From contig CM049306.1 in the NCBI GenBank assembly GCA_026874595.1, positions 10,933,019-10,997,018 of the forward strand: a stretch of DNA of 64,000 bases, given 5' to 3'. Position 1 is the stretch's first letter. Each line of letters opens with the position of its first letter. The translations under genes were made by a program, and so were the position numbers. Below are positions 26,901 to 41,900 of the stretch, piece by piece. Source of the DNA: Sipunculus nudus (lineage: Eukaryota > Annelida > Sipuncula > Golfingiida > Sipunculidae). The notes beneath the pieces were generated by a model, which was not told the DNA's origin, ran no database searches, and saw only the letters and a program-made list of their open reading frames with translations.

Positions 26901-29900
26901 CGCAGTGGTGCGCTTACACGGTTTGGCCGTATCCAGATGAAATAGCAAGCTTTAGTCAGAGACGTTTCAAACACGTTTCAGGACTCCCTCTTAATCAGCT
27001 GGATGAGCCATAGAATGGCAAGACCCCGTTTTAATTTACAGGGCAACAACTTTCAGACACCGTATGGGTCCTGTCCACCTGGTCTAAGTCGTGTACCCCA
27101 TTCCAGGATCGCAGAAATCTCTGGAATCACCGGAGATAAATTCCTGCTGCTCATTTGTGAATTCCTGCTGCCCTGTCAACCATCGGAAATCTTCACAGCA
27201 TGGACAGTATCGATCTTGCTTCAAACAGAGCTAATTAACAGGTCGTAGCCCTGACCAGAGGTCATTAGAATGTCCTCCTATTTCAGAAATATACACACAG
27301 TTTATGACACAAACACCCTGTCTAGATAGAAATCCACATGCCTTGTATATCACTTAACATCCGATTTAAGTGTTATAATAGTACTGTGAAGTACTATACT
27401 AATAACCATACCTACATCGTAGGATAATTATTGTAAGAAATACGATATTTAACAAGACATTTACTGACGATTCAGACATGTCTACCTTGTTATTAGAGTA
27501 TATATATATATATATAATTACATATATATCATTATTACGGGCATAAAAATTTGTCGAATCAAGAAAACAGACTATTTACATAAATCTCTACCAGAGGTGC
27601 AGCAACAGTCATTTTTAAATAACTAATGACAAACCTCAAAAAAGGTCCCCGGATCAGGAAAAGGTGGGGGGGGGGTCCAGCCGGTTAAAATTGGTCTGAA
27701 ACCCTTAACCCGTCAGCTGAAAAAGTGGGGGGGGGGGGGGGGTCCGCACCCCTTGACCCTCCCCCTGGATCCGCTTCTTGGTTCAATGCTGAGCTAGCTG
27801 TATTCATAGATCACCTGATGATTGCCATGCAAGTCATTCATAAATAAATATGACTAAAACGGTCAAAAATGTTGTAAAAAGGTTTTAAAATCTTGACAAG
27901 GAGTAAGAAACGAATGGCAGAAATGTGCACCTGTAGCGTGAGATTTTTATAGCATAGAGTTATACAAGCCTCTTCAATGTACATCAACTGATGTTTAGAC
28001 AACTCTGGTTTTGATTTTACTTAAAATGTCTGCCTGGTTTCACCCCGGCGGCGCAAACCAAACACGTACAGATCTATTACTTGTGTTCGTGTTTTCTATA
28101 AAAAGGACCTACTTTAAAGTGTCTCAGTTTGTGTCTGAAGTCTGATCTCTGAGCAACCAAAACAGTGTGCTTTCATATGGCCCTGGAGGTTTGGCCTAAT
28201 CTCACTGTAACTGTAATCCTATGGGCAATATTTGCTACAGGATTCCAGACCCATAGAGCAGACGGATACCATTTTCAATTCCGTCTCCCGTATTTTACCG
28301 GCAATAAGCCTGGGCACTTATTCTCACAGCTTTTTTTTTTTATAAATCCAGTATTTTACTGATTTGGTTACTGTCGAATGTTTGTTTGTTAATGTCAGTT
28401 ATTTGTCTGTGTAGAAGACTTTAATAAACGTAAAATCGTCTTAATAAATTTTCAGTAGTTCTTATTGGAGAGATTTTATGAGGTTTATTTAAAGTCAGGT
28501 AGCCTCATGAAAATGCTTGCCTATTGGTATATATCTTTTTTCTTCTTCTTGTTTCTTTGTATTTTATTGCTATAGTACATGGCTCCACGCCAGTAGAAAC
28601 CTTAAGCCTCATGACCCCCTGTGTTCCTGTCTTCCACATCCAGATAAACTACCACGTGGTATTTCGTTTGCTTTACGTACCAACATTGAAAAACCTTATT
28701 CTTTGGACATGTATTCCGTCCACTCCTGTCATGTTAGCAGGATATGCATATTTAGAGAAGTGTTCAAATTATTTTCACGCAACCAAATTAAACTGTAGAA
28801 TCATTAAGCGAAATCACATCATGAAATACCATAAAGCCAGATAACGGGTTTTAGACTAGCGTCATATCGACCCTCTGGTATTACGACCAGATTACTAGCG
28901 CTAGAGTGTCATGACATCTATGTCTGAGGAACGCATTAATGAAGATGCAAATATTTTCGTCATTTCTGACAACGCTTCATGGCCTACAGGTACACTGTCA
29001 ATCAACATAAACCAGACCAATCGTTAGCATTTTTTGAGTACTTTCTAATAATACTAAACATGAGCGAGAAAAACTCCGTTTTAACCCAGCACATCAGTAA
29101 ACCCTTTGGTGTGTTTGTTGAATTTATGACCGCATGAACACAAGCATGGCTCGCACGGGTTACAGACGATACAGGAAATGACCCATGTCCATGAAGACGG
29201 TGTTTCAGTTTGGGTTGTGAACTCACATGTATACTATTGTGTAAATTCATTATTTTTAGCATAATATTGAGATTATGGGCCATTTACCACGACAAGAATG
29301 CAACCTGATGCAAGACCACTGCAATACATTCCTAGATATAACTTGTTTCACGACTCGAGTAGGCTTACCAGCCCAATTATCCGTGGCCTACTGAGTCGGG
29401 TTGTCTCGGCTAGTATTAGACTAGAACTGACAAGAGTCTGCAAGCCATCCCCATAACTGAGTAATGACAAGGGTCTTGACGCCGAGGTTCTTGTATTCAG
29501 ACCAAAATACTAGCACCACGATATTCTGTAAAGTTTAAACCCATCAATATTTTAACTAATGACTTGAAAAACGCCACTGATTAAAGGAAAAACAAAACCT
29601 TGTGCAGAAAGACATGAATAACAAGCATATGATATTGTCCACTGTCAAAAGATTAACGTCACCTTGGGCCAACCGAAAGCGCAGTCTTCAGTACTAATGG
29701 GCTGCAATATTTCAAATAATTATGGTATTATTTATCTAATCCAGTACCAACTTGATGCGTGCTTGAAAATGTACCATGTTTGCTAGGCGGACACTCATTG
29801 AAACAGAACACTTGCTTTTCAGCCACGTCTAAGAATGGTGATGTCACCTTAAATCAAGACAGACTCCTCTGGTGTTATCCAGAGACTCCACATAAAAGGT

Positions 29901-32900
29901 GATATATGTGAACCATGGCGGCAGAGCAGATTCCACCCTCTTGTTCCGAGAAACCTGTAATCGCTAAAAGACTCGATTCATTATCACAGAACGCCGGCCT
30001 ATGGTAATACTTGCTTTTACCTTGGATTTGCCTTCTGAGCTCCTATCGATCATCTTTTCATGTGAACCACAGCTTTCTCCTTAATCTCCACTTTACACGA
30101 ATAACGCTCCGTATAAAAATAGACATATGATCAAGGTAATTAGATTTATTGATGGACACCGTTTTAACAGATACTTAAATTTCTCCGGCAATCTTTCCAA
30201 CGACACCAGAGAAATCTAGGCCAGCAACACAAAGGTACACGATGGCTTTCTTTGTTGAATCAAATCGCGGAAAATTGTGTCTGGGGACGTAAAACATAAA
30301 ATGGCATTAGTTGGCTAATTTACCAAGAAGGGAGTGAGGGCAATAAGGCTCGGTCACTCATTTGGTAGGCCTGGTTGTCAATCATTTTTTCATCAAGTGC
30401 ATCTTGTTTGATGCTGGCACCTCATTAAGGTGCAGGGCAAGCAAAGCCTTGATAGATTTTCATCACGCCGTGGGCGACAACAATGTGACTAATTTTAGGT
30501 TTTGAAGTCCGCCCCCTCCCCCATGTGTTAGATGTCATGTTGTCCTTATAGCTTATTCATCTGAAAATTCTGTTTCTTATTACTTCCAAAGGGAAAATAT
30601 GGATTTTACATCCGTTTGTCATAAATAATATTTTCACATTTTTTAGAAATAGCTGCATGTTGTTATGAGATTATGATTCGTCTTATTAAACAGAATATTA
30701 CAGAGTACTGACCATTTGTTTCCAACCTATTTCAGCCCCCTGAAGTTTAAACAAATATATTTGACAATCAATTTTCTTCATAAAGTTCCGTACACCACCC
30801 ATATTGCCAGCTTTTTAGCTTTTACACATAATTTAAGAAAATGTTTTTTATCGTGTTAGTCTGAATTCACTTTTATCAAGAACAAATGCATAAAAAATCA
30901 AAGGAAGTTTCAGTTTTCCTCTATTGCACTTTCCCTCCCGGGTCACAATCAAATTAAATGGTTCAGATAATCATCCTTATCGCGGTTCAGTTCAACGTTG
31001 TCTCCAACATTCATCTTTTTCCAGCCATCGTCGTCATCAGATATTCACCTTATTCCGGCCACCATATTCATCAGATATTTTTATTTTTCCGGCCACCGTC
31101 GTCATCATATATTTACCTAATCTAGGCTACCGTCGTCATCAATTATTTACCTTTTTTTACCACAGTCGTCATCAGATGTTCACCTTATCTAGGCCATCGT
31201 CGTCATCCGATATTTACCTTTTTTCTGACCACCGTCTTCATCAGACATTCACATTATTCCTCCCACCCTCGTCATCTGATATTAACCTTATCTAGGCTAC
31301 CGTCGTCATCATATATTTACCTTTTTCTGGCCACCGTCTTCATCAGATATTCACAATATTCCGCCCACCCTCGTCATCAGATATTCACATTATTTCGCCC
31401 ACCTTCGTCATCATATTTTAACCATATTTAAGCCACCGTCGTCATCAGTTATTCACCTATTTCTGACCACAGTCTTCATTAGATATTTACCTTATCTAGG
31501 CCATTGTCGTCATCCGATATTTACCTTTTTTCTGACCACCGTCGTCATTAGACATTCACATTATTCCTCCCACCCTCGTCATCTGATATTAACCTTATCT
31601 AGAAAAACCGTCGTCATCAGATATTCACAATATTCCGGCCATCCTCGTCATCATATATTAACCTTATCTAGACCACAGTCGACATCAGATATTTATCTTT
31701 GTCTGGCCACTTTCGTCATCAGATATTCACTTTATTACGCCCACCTTCGTCATCATATATTAACCATATCTAGCCCACCGTCGTCATCAGATATTAACCT
31801 TATTCTGACCACTCTCGCCATCAGATTTTCACCTTATTCTGTCCTCATGAAATATTCATCTTATTCCGGCCACCGTGGTGACATTAAATGTTCCTGTACT
31901 GGTTCTCAGTTCTAACCACCTTATGGTGTTGTAAATAGCAGTGTCGTGCCATGCTGTTTTAGTCTCAGCATTTTTGTTTTTGATATCCGACTGGCTGCAT
32001 TCTAGTTTAGTTTTTAACAAGGAACGTGAATACTTGCGAGGAATGAAGGGTATGATAAGTGCATTGAAATATGAGGCACTCCGAGGACCTTTCCAAAAAC
32101 ATGAATTCTCGAAAGACCGTTTTTTTAATTTATTTGTTCAAAATATTTATACAGGGTAACTAGATGAATGATTAAATCTGTTCTTACACACAAAATACTT
32201 ATGATATGGTGAACGTACAAATTATAAAGTACATAAATATATTACATATCAGACAACAATCATGGCATATATATCATAATGCACAAACCCGTTCCTAGGT
32301 AAAAATCACAAGTTAGTGAATTATACAATCATGTCAAAAAATAAGTGTCAGGTGACTTCAAAGGATATGTTAAAAGGATAAAACACAACAGAATATACTC
32401 CGCACATTGCGGGTTAAAAAAGGGCACATTTGAACAGTTAAAAAATAATGTTATTTAAAGTTTCTCTTTAATAAAACAAAGCAAAAGCATTCTAAGAAAA
32501 GCTTTTACCTTTCGTTTAAAAATTGGTAATGATTGTAAAGACCTGATTTCTTAGGCATGAGTTCCAAACAGAAGGGCCTCGGAATGAAAAGCTATTTTGG
32601 TATAATAGATTTCTCGTTTTCGGCACTGATAGGAGGCCTTTGGCCGCAGATATAGCAACAAATTGTGCGTATATCATTCACTAACGTAAAATTATTGGGA
32701 TTGTATAGATACGCATTTGATGTACATTTCTATGCACCAGAATGGATATAAAATATTCACATCTTTTAGACACAGTAAGCCATCGTAGCTCTTTCAGTAT
32801 GGTATCGTTTGGGATATACGTGCAGCACGATTTTGTATTTTTTTTTTTTTTGCTTCTTTGTGTAGCATTGTAACGTTTATGTCTTGCCCCACACACAAAC

Positions 32901-35900
32901 CGCGTAGTCTATGTGTGGTTGAATTGTGGTATTGTAGACTGTTCTTCATGTATTGGTTTATAATAATTTAGAAAGTCGATGAAAAAGTGCTGGATTCGAT
33001 GATCATTTTTTGCATAAGGCTGTCTTATGTGGGCGCCATGATAGATAAGCATCTATGGTTACACCTATAGGAGTTTAGTTTGCGACGATACAGAGACCAT
33101 GATTATTAACGCGACTTCTAGTATCTAGCAGCATGACAGTAGATTTGTTAATGTTAATGGTTAACCTATTTATTTCGAACCAACTACAAGCTACATTGAC
33201 CGCATTTTTGTAAGTTTTGCTGCACCTCAGATACTGTATTTCCATGGCAATAGATAGTTGTGTCATCAGCGTAAGCAATACATTGTGCAGGTCTAAGTCG
33301 ATGAAAAGGTCATAAATATATAAAAGAAACAGGACAGAGCCCAGTACAGTACCTTGGGGCACCCCTATAAACCGTATGAGCCTTTGAAGTTTTACCATTG
33401 CATCGCACAAGTTGAAGACGATCTTTCAAATAAGCACCAAACCAAGCTACTGTCTTTACTGTGAAGCCTAACTGACTGAGTTAACATAAAAGTAGAGCGT
33501 GATTAATATCATCAAAACCTTGATTTAGGTCAAGATAGCAAACTGTCTATTTGTGTGTAAATAGCAACAGTGAATTAGTGAAGGACACTTAAAGTAGATC
33601 TGTTAGGTAAATAGGTATGTTGATAACACGAAATTAGGTCGTGGTTCATTCGAAGTGGCTGTTCGTTCGATTTATTAGGTCAAATAAATTTGAGTGCTCT
33701 CAATATTTGATTTATGTTACCTTTCTTCACGTCAGTAGTTTTGTCAGCATATTTCATTTTGATGTTAATAAGATTCCTTACTGCTCTGTATTTGCATGAA
33801 AGAGCCCGGGATTTATGTTTGCATCCTTGTCTACATGTGTGTTAATACCTATATCTTATGAGTTAAGAATATCAGCTGCCATCCATGGACTTTTCTTATT
33901 CGAGACCTTTATTTCTCTTATAAGGGCATGGTTTTGACTAATTGTTAAAAAAATAATCTTTCCTTTTAATCCATAGCGAGCCTAAATCACTGGTAACTGA
34001 CATTATTACGGGGTTAAGTATTGGTGATAAAAACACATCGGAAAGAATGTATATCCAACGTATTAAAGTATCTTTTGTTTATAATACTGCCTGGTTGTGA
34101 TTCTTTTTTAAAGAGAACAATAAACAGCATTTAATGATCACTAATTGTTAAAGGTATGACGCCAGTCATCGAGTGATATTCAGGAACATTTTTTGTGAAA
34201 ATTTGGTCAAAACAAAAACGCCCCCGAGATCAACCACGACATTGTCAAGGAGGACTGGACTTTCCTTGTTAGTGTGTCCACAAAACTGGAAAGCTCTAGA
34301 GATAAGCCGACAGTGAAAAGACCGGAATAACGCGTATATATGAGTGCCCACGCGCCATATATAGAAGGATTCAAGAGTAGTCTCTGATAAAAAAAATGCT
34401 AAATAATCTTTCAGAGACTCAATACTGCTTTTCGGGGCTCATACTTATATCAAAGTATGTATCTGTGTTTGTATTAAGAAAAGAAAATGCTTTTCCCCTG
34501 CGCTATTACCATCAAAATTCGTCTCCCTTTTCTCATTCTAGCAGGACAGTTGTATACTTTCTCCGACGGCAGGCACGTTTGGTAAAACAAACTAAAACAC
34601 TTTATGCCTGCCCATTTTGAAAGAAAATGTAACAAAACTTGAAATAGTCTCATAGGGTCATCCAGTTATATTAAATAAATGTTCGTTCACTTGGACTAAT
34701 TTTACTAAACCTGCGTCTGTTGGTGGTTTTTCGATAGCTGCTGTAAGATCAACAGGCAGGTTATAGGTATAAAGCCATCAACTGTTCAGGCACCACTTAT
34801 AATGACCTCCTATCGAAGGTTCCCTCGGGTCACATTTGAAGTTTCGTTGGTGTATTAATCTAATGTATAATATTCACAACGAGGGCAGAGAAAGGGAGGA
34901 TTTGTGGTAAACCCTGTCCAATGGGTAGAGTGGACATGTCACTTGTTAACACAGGGTATGATTGATCCCGAGGCTAATGTTACACACCATAATTGGAACT
35001 CCAATTAATTTTATGCCGCTCTTTGATAGTTGCCCCGATGGCTTTTCTTGCTTGAGCGCTGCACAGTCATCGCCTGTGTGTGTCGTCAGATTTAATCATT
35101 ATCTCTCTGCCGGGGAGATTCACCAGGGCTTACACCAAACACTCTATCTATTTGATTTACACAGAAAGACACCCTGTCCTTGTAAGCTAGACGCAAATAA
35201 AAGTCCAAGAGAATTAATGATGCCGTGGTTATCTTTACAGTGCTTGAAAATCTGTATCAAAGGTCAATATTTATAGTAACTGTATGATCTGCTGTTGTCC
35301 AATCCCTGTCGGATCTAAAAAAAGGTCTTATGATAAACGGCCTTGTCGTAATCAGCCGGAATGTTAAATCTATTAATAATAGTTCATTGAACATAGGCAG
35401 TATATAAAATTTTGAACTAAATTGCCACTGTGCTATGTTTGTAAATATGGTTTGATAAATAGAATACCCATTGATGACTTATTTTTATCAGCTGCGATAT
35501 TGTGCAGGCAAATATTATAGGAGCACGTTTGTTACATCAACATCTCTGCCACTTCAGGTAGTATAGAAGGACTGTTTTAGGACATCATCTCGGTCAATCT
35601 GTGTGTTCGAATATTTTAGGAGACAACACTGTTTCGGCCTGGATGTGTCATATTTAACAAAAAAAATTATGAATAAAATGTACATTAAACATAATCACAA
35701 AACGAGGGTTATAACCTATATAGTTCTCTAAAGTATCCTAGAAGCATGCTGAAGCGTCGAGCGTTGAGAACTTAGCATGAAATAGCATGAAAAAATCTAT
35801 TGTATATGCTTACCCTGAATGAAAAAAATAATAATGCCTTTCAGGAATATTGTGGACTTTTTCTGTGATCTCTAAACGATATGTGGCGACAGGACAGAGC

Positions 35901-38900
35901 AAGTCTGGCGACGGGGCTTAACCGGAGAAGTTATAGGGTTTCCGGCGCCAGAGTTTGGTCTTTTCTCTATACGAAATAACTCCCCATGTCTGATTTCCGG
36001 TATTGAATTTACCCATATGATGAGCTGGTAGATTGTTCTGTTTCCTCCCGCAACATTCATGAAAGGCAAATAGTCCCTGAAGAGCTATGAGCAGGTTTTT
36101 CAATCGAGAAATAAAAATCATCGATCTTCCTGCTGGCGGGATACAGGGGTTTTGCTTAGCGCCAAGTCGTGTACCTGAGATCATGTGTACAACATGACTG
36201 GAATACAGTTTAACTGGTTACCTGAGTTGCTGTTATCAAGTCTAAAGCTTGCTCTGCTTTATGTTATTATAAATATTACATCCTTCAGAGTTTGCTCATT
36301 GCATAACCATTCATAATATGGTAACGACATAACATAACGAACTTCTAGGAGTAATAGGTATAAAGGCAGTTCCTGGAACCACTGCTAGAGTCAGCTTGGA
36401 TTTTTATACAAGCCTGTATTTGGCCTAATATTAGGCAGACCCATCCGTTGGGGACAAAGGATATCAAATTCACGTTTGACATGGACGAGGTTCCCAGCCG
36501 ATGTTTTGCAAATGAAATTCCCGGGAGCGTGGCGGGAAGGATCAGCCCAAGTGCTTGTTGAGAGACCAGCCGCAGGCAGAAGGGTCACTGAGGACATCTG
36601 GCGGCGAAGCAGCTCGGGGCTGGAGCAGACGGTTCCTGTTCATCATGGCGGTCGAGTGTCCTGGGGATTTTTCATGCCATAAAACATGACCACTAGGAGT
36701 GATTGAGCTGCGTGGGGCTGCATATAGCTCCGGTATACTTGAGACGGCCATCGCTCTCATGCCAGGAGTGTTTTCGACCATGTAACAAGAAACAGCACTC
36801 CGTCGTTCGTCTGCTTGCCTCTCTTATTATTAAATAAGATCTATTAATACGTATACGCACACTGGTGATTTAAGGGCCGAATTTCAGGTTTTGTATACGC
36901 ATTTGTGCTTTTATTAAAATGAGTTTATAGTTATAAACTTAAATATGGATGAAGATTGAATAAATGAACTATTTTAATTTGAAATTGACATCTGTCTCCA
37001 AGCAAGGACCTGCCACAGGGGCTAATGTCTGACGGGAAAATTAAGAAACACGACTTTATTTGGTGTTTGGTGTAAAGATGATAACATTTAGAAAGTTTCC
37101 TCAATAAAACTAAGCACTGTCGGAGGTAGGCGTCTGTATTTTCTTACATAAGGAATAGTTTGCTTTCGTTTTTCAATATTCAGTCTCATTGCCTCTTATC
37201 GGTTTTCTATCTGTCGCATAATACATCAGGCATGACGAAACAGCAAATGTAAATGTTTTAAAGGTGGTTGTTTTAGGGTTTTAATTTTAATTCGACGTAA
37301 AAAATCTGTGAAAAACTATGAGACATTATTCTTTGTTAAATATAGGGGAAATACAAAATATCCGCTTGTGTATCTTAAAACCATATATTTTCTGTGATTT
37401 CATGACAACCTTTAGATATAGATATAAGGAGGTTTAAGAGCTGAATCAAACACATTGTCCAGGCTCACGGTCCATTTGGCATGTCGTGCAAACTGATTAG
37501 ATATTTAGATGAACCAGGAACCTTTTAATTGGATGTAAAGAGAACCCCAGACAGACAAAAAACTAATAAAACAGAAAAGCAATGACTTAATTATCCGCGA
37601 GGGTGTCTGTCGAATGGTACTTTTTTTCTCGACCACGAAGAACAAAAAATATTTTAATACCGAGACTAGCATAGGTACTTCACCTGGTCCCTGACGTATA
37701 AAAGTCGGTAGTAAAATAGTCAGCTGGCCATAGAAATCTATTTACGGTGTGTGCTTACATGTTGGCCTGCTTTTTAGGGCTGGTTTATATTATAAGGTAT
37801 GTCTGGATCGGACACCGCGTGGCAGGCTGGAGACTCTTCCATACATATATACGACAGGGAGGGCTCGGAGCCTGACAAACGATAGAACCGAGCCAGCAAC
37901 AAAGGGGCTTGAGAAAATGATCATTTATTTCATCTGAAAAGGGAGGTCCCGTTAAATAGGACAATCGTATGACTGTAACGAATTTTTGGTTTACCATTCT
38001 TCACAGTGGGTTATCATCAAAGTAATAGCTCGTCCATACTACCATCTGTCAAACAAGTGGACCTCTTAACTGCATCGTAACTATTTTAATTACTGCATCT
38101 TATCTGCATCATATTTGTATAAATCAAAGGAGACCATGTCAATACACTAATCCTTTAACCAATGTATTAGGAAATATGAAAAAAAAACTAAAAAAAAATT
38201 AAATTAACGATTAAATTCAGTGTTCCGCCCCAGAATATCAACCGCCACAGTTGTTCCTTCCTTGGCGCTTCATTTCCATGCCCAAACATCCCCATCTCTC
38301 ACCCCCCCCCCCCCCCCCGATGCGCGCCTACAGAGTGGCACCTGTTACAAGCCAGCTGATGAGTGAGAAGTATGTGCATTACTGTTGCCATGTTACGGAT
38401 AACTGTTTATTATTACTTTTAGTTATTTAGTGTTTTTTACAAAGGCGATCTCTGCGGAGGCAGTTGCGCACTTCTTAGTGCCATCTATATTTTCTCCATG
38501 TATATGTCATTTTATGCTCTTGCTCGTTAAAATTTTAAAATGTTATACATGGCTTTGTGCACGAAGATCATGAAAGCGTATGATAAATAATTAGCCTTGG
38601 AAATCACGTTTATAACCATAAATCTGCCAGTGATATATAGGATTCACAAAATTACAGATTTTCAGGAGGTGTCCAGATTGCACGGTAATATTCAATTACG
38701 GACGGAGAGAACCAGGATAAGACGCAAGGCGGGTAAGCCACGTGTCCATTCACCTCAAGGCTTTCATTCATCCGTTCTCTCGTCCGTATTAGAACTGAGA
38801 TAGATTTGAACCATCTGGAGGATGCGCCTTTGAACTAGGAGACCCCAGGATCTAGTCTAACCAGCTTCTACTCGGACATCTAAGGCCAACTTGTATACCC

Positions 38901-41900
38901 GCTAATATTATACCAGGTTTGAAGTCCTGGAACGTAATTCTCGTAGATACAGATCCTTTAGATCTATTTCCCTCGTCTCTCCGTCTCTTATTCCTTTCAG
39001 TTGTGTTCTACTATATGGACGTTACATGCAGAGGTTCCCCTAATAACAACAGATTCGGTATTATATCCTTCGTAGACAGGTGAAGAGATGGAATTATAAA
39101 TTATAAATAAGAGATAAATTATCATTCTTTTTTTAACTGTTACTTCAGGCAGTTATTATTTTAGACAGACAATAACCAAAAAAAATTTTTCCGTTTTCAT
39201 TAGAGAGTCGTTACATTTCTGTACGGTAGTTCCTTCGTTATATTTTGTTGCATGAAAATGCGAAGAAAACCATATGATATATTACCAAGATTAAAGAATG
39301 TAGGTTTGTGATTGCATCTCACCGACCATGTAATGTCGCCCAACTTCACACTCGGCCTTGTGGGGGTTTTTTTCAGTCTTGTTCGTCTTCGTTATTTTTG
39401 TCAACAACCACAGATCCCGGACCCATTAGGAGTGTGACCCAACAAGTATTTAAAAGATTATGAAATGTTTCATTTCTGTAAATCATGACCACCGCCGTTC
39501 TCACTCTGAAGGGATGGAGTGGGTTCTAGTCACTGGAGGTTTAACTACCAAAAAGCACAGATGCCTGTAGGAAACTTATCACCAGACACTGTTAATCAAC
39601 GAACGGCAGTAGTGTCTTGCCAACGTTAGACAGTCTACAGAGGCTTTGTTAAGCTAGGCCCTATATCGGACCAATCTGAATGTCTGTTGAAACTTTTTCA
39701 TGTCTAGAACCATTCCTTCTGTGATAATATTTTACTGTTAATCAACGAACGGCAATGGTTTTGAACGTTAGACAAGTCTACCTAAGGCATTTGTCATGGT
39801 AGGCCCATTCGAACTAATCAGAATGTCTGCTGAAACATGTTTTCACGTCTATAGAACCATTAGTTCTATGATAATATTTTCTGTTTATTTTTGTCACACG
39901 AGATCAGAGGAATATGACATCTTATGAATCCTTTACCACTTAATTTTTAAAACAGACGAACAAAAATCTATCAAGTGATTAATAGAGAAATAAGGTTCAC
40001 AGTTTAAGCAATCTGTTTGATCATATCATTATATCACTCTATTTCTGAATTTAAATGAAATAGCCTTATAGCGCTACAGCTTATCCCGAAAAGAGTAAAA
40101 GATCTCCTCGTTGCATTTAGGTCTGGTCGCATCACCCAAGAAAATGATATTCCTTACATGACATATACATACCCAATTATTAATATTGAATATATATTCT
40201 CTTTTGCATGGGACAGAACTCAACGTCGTGTCACCAATATTTCCAAAGCTATTGGCGCCTATACTGAGAGCAGAGTCGTCTCCAGAGGTTGATGTACCAC
40301 TTATCAAATTAACATGCATGGGTATCCGCGATGGGTCTTCCTAATGGCACGATGTCATGTTAATTGCTTATTCCCGGTAAATTAACGTACGCCCTGAAGG
40401 TACTGAAGTGCGGCATGTAGGTTATAACAGGCACGTTCTCCATAAATTATTTATACATTAATTTAATTAGACAACAACACCTGCAATTTTATGTCATGTT
40501 ATGTGGGCAGACTTTGGATTCCAAGCCGATGTCCGATTATTCTTGTGAGAGAAGGATTAATTCCCTGAACAGGTCACTGACCTATCTATATATCACGCCA
40601 TCATACTTCTGACCTTCAGGAAGAATTTAGCATTTTTTTATTATTATAATCACTGATAATTCCCGTAATATATATGCTATCAAGGTGTGGCGTTCATATA
40701 CAGAATATATCATTCCAAACAAATTTATTATAACACAAAAGAAAACACCCGCTTCAAGTGTCTCTGTCTGCTTTTAAGAAAATATACATGCATTTTAAAA
40801 TAATCTTTGCTAAGTTTAACTGTTTAAATAAACATATTCTAATATGTTCATCCAAAAAAATCACGTAATTACAGTCATATACAGAAAAAAAGGTCACACA
40901 TTCTGAAATTTTGTGAACACAATGAAAATGTTAATGAAAGGCCATTGCAGAAACTCTCATTAATCGATCTTTTTTTTCTCTCTTAGCACAAGATTTCATA
41001 TTATATACTCGTCTCAAGAACCTTTGTGATCCGCCGACCTTTCCCCATACCGGACAGCTTCTGAAACCCTGCAGCAAGCATGTGTTTACGCCGGGTCGAT
41101 GCCAACCTTACCAATAACAGAAACAGATCCAAAGGGGTATCCCCCCCCCAACCCTCCTTTTTATTCAGCCGCCACAACCTTTTTTTAAGGCTTTGAGACC
41201 ACAACTTACGCGCTGGACACCCTTTTTCCGGATCTGGGGACCTTTTTTTGGCTTTCGTCTTTAGTCTTCTTGGGTAAGGCAAAAAAAAAAATAAAATAAA
41301 AAGATTTGGTTTCGGGGCTTTTTTTCAGAAATCAGTGCGGGCTGGCGATATTTTATTTTTTACCATTTTTTGTGTTTTGATAAAAATGTTATATGATCAG
41401 GGAAAAGCATGACAATAACAGATTATTTTGCTAAGCAGGTAAAAGCACTACATAACAAATGATATCTTATCAAAATTTAATATTTTATCTTCTTGAAAGA
41501 TGAAAATCAAAATAACAATTTTGATGCGGGGGGGGGGGTTAAAATTGACGCGGGCGGTGCCTGAGAACCATTCTTTTTATTTTTTTTTGGCCTTATGTCC
41601 CTCCTTTTCCTAAATTCTGGACCCCCGTGTGACCAAATTGATATGTATATCACATATCCCATGATGCTGCAGAAGGTCACATACACAAAAGGCAGAATTA
41701 ACAATTTGAACCAGCGAAAAATTCAGTTGTTTGAGACACCTTCCACTTAACCCGCCAGTGATTTGTATTGATTTCTTTGAAGCTTGAAACGTGGAGCTGA
41801 CCCGGCTTAACATGCAAATAGACCCCGACCTCATCCCGTGCGTTTAATTACGACCAAATAAAAATGTGTTCCTCTATAGAGGATGGAATTTCTTTTAGTT

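Larger units (their letters stand above)
32120..34250 (-). mobile_element. 5'-truncated, decayed non-LTR retrotransposon (LINE)
   Basis: Reading on the - strand, fragments occur in the correct order for a LINE ORF2: the end of an apurinic-type endonuclease ([10 protein letters not shown], with SDH at 34134-34142), a linker with KKSPWMA (SPWM at 33880-33891), the reverse transcriptase fingers and palm, and a C-terminal segment with [12 protein letters not shown] (32558-32593). Then come about 430 bp of 3' UTR ending with AATAAATTAAAAAAA-type sequence (AATAAA complement at 32129-32134; T run at about 32120-32126), consistent with a poly(A) end. Its orientation is antisense to the NCS gene in intron 1. 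The clade looks CR1/Jockey-like from the C-terminal motif. The 5' boundary is approximate. Confidence 0.85.

Noticed and set aside
28524-28844. 106-codon frame with a hydrophobic, signal-peptide-like start
   Set aside because: The apparent start codon is TTG, there is no ATG at that position, and no family features or splice context support it.
30924-31295. 123-codon open frame
   Set aside because: Runs through the degenerate 34-36 bp minisatellite; composition follows the repeat unit.
34919-34968. tRNA-like phrase with possible A and B boxes
   Set aside because: Arms do not pair convincingly and no SINE body follows.
41001-41704. Lys/Arg-rich - strand frames
   Set aside because: Reflect T-runs on the + strand read in reverse; no domain recognised.
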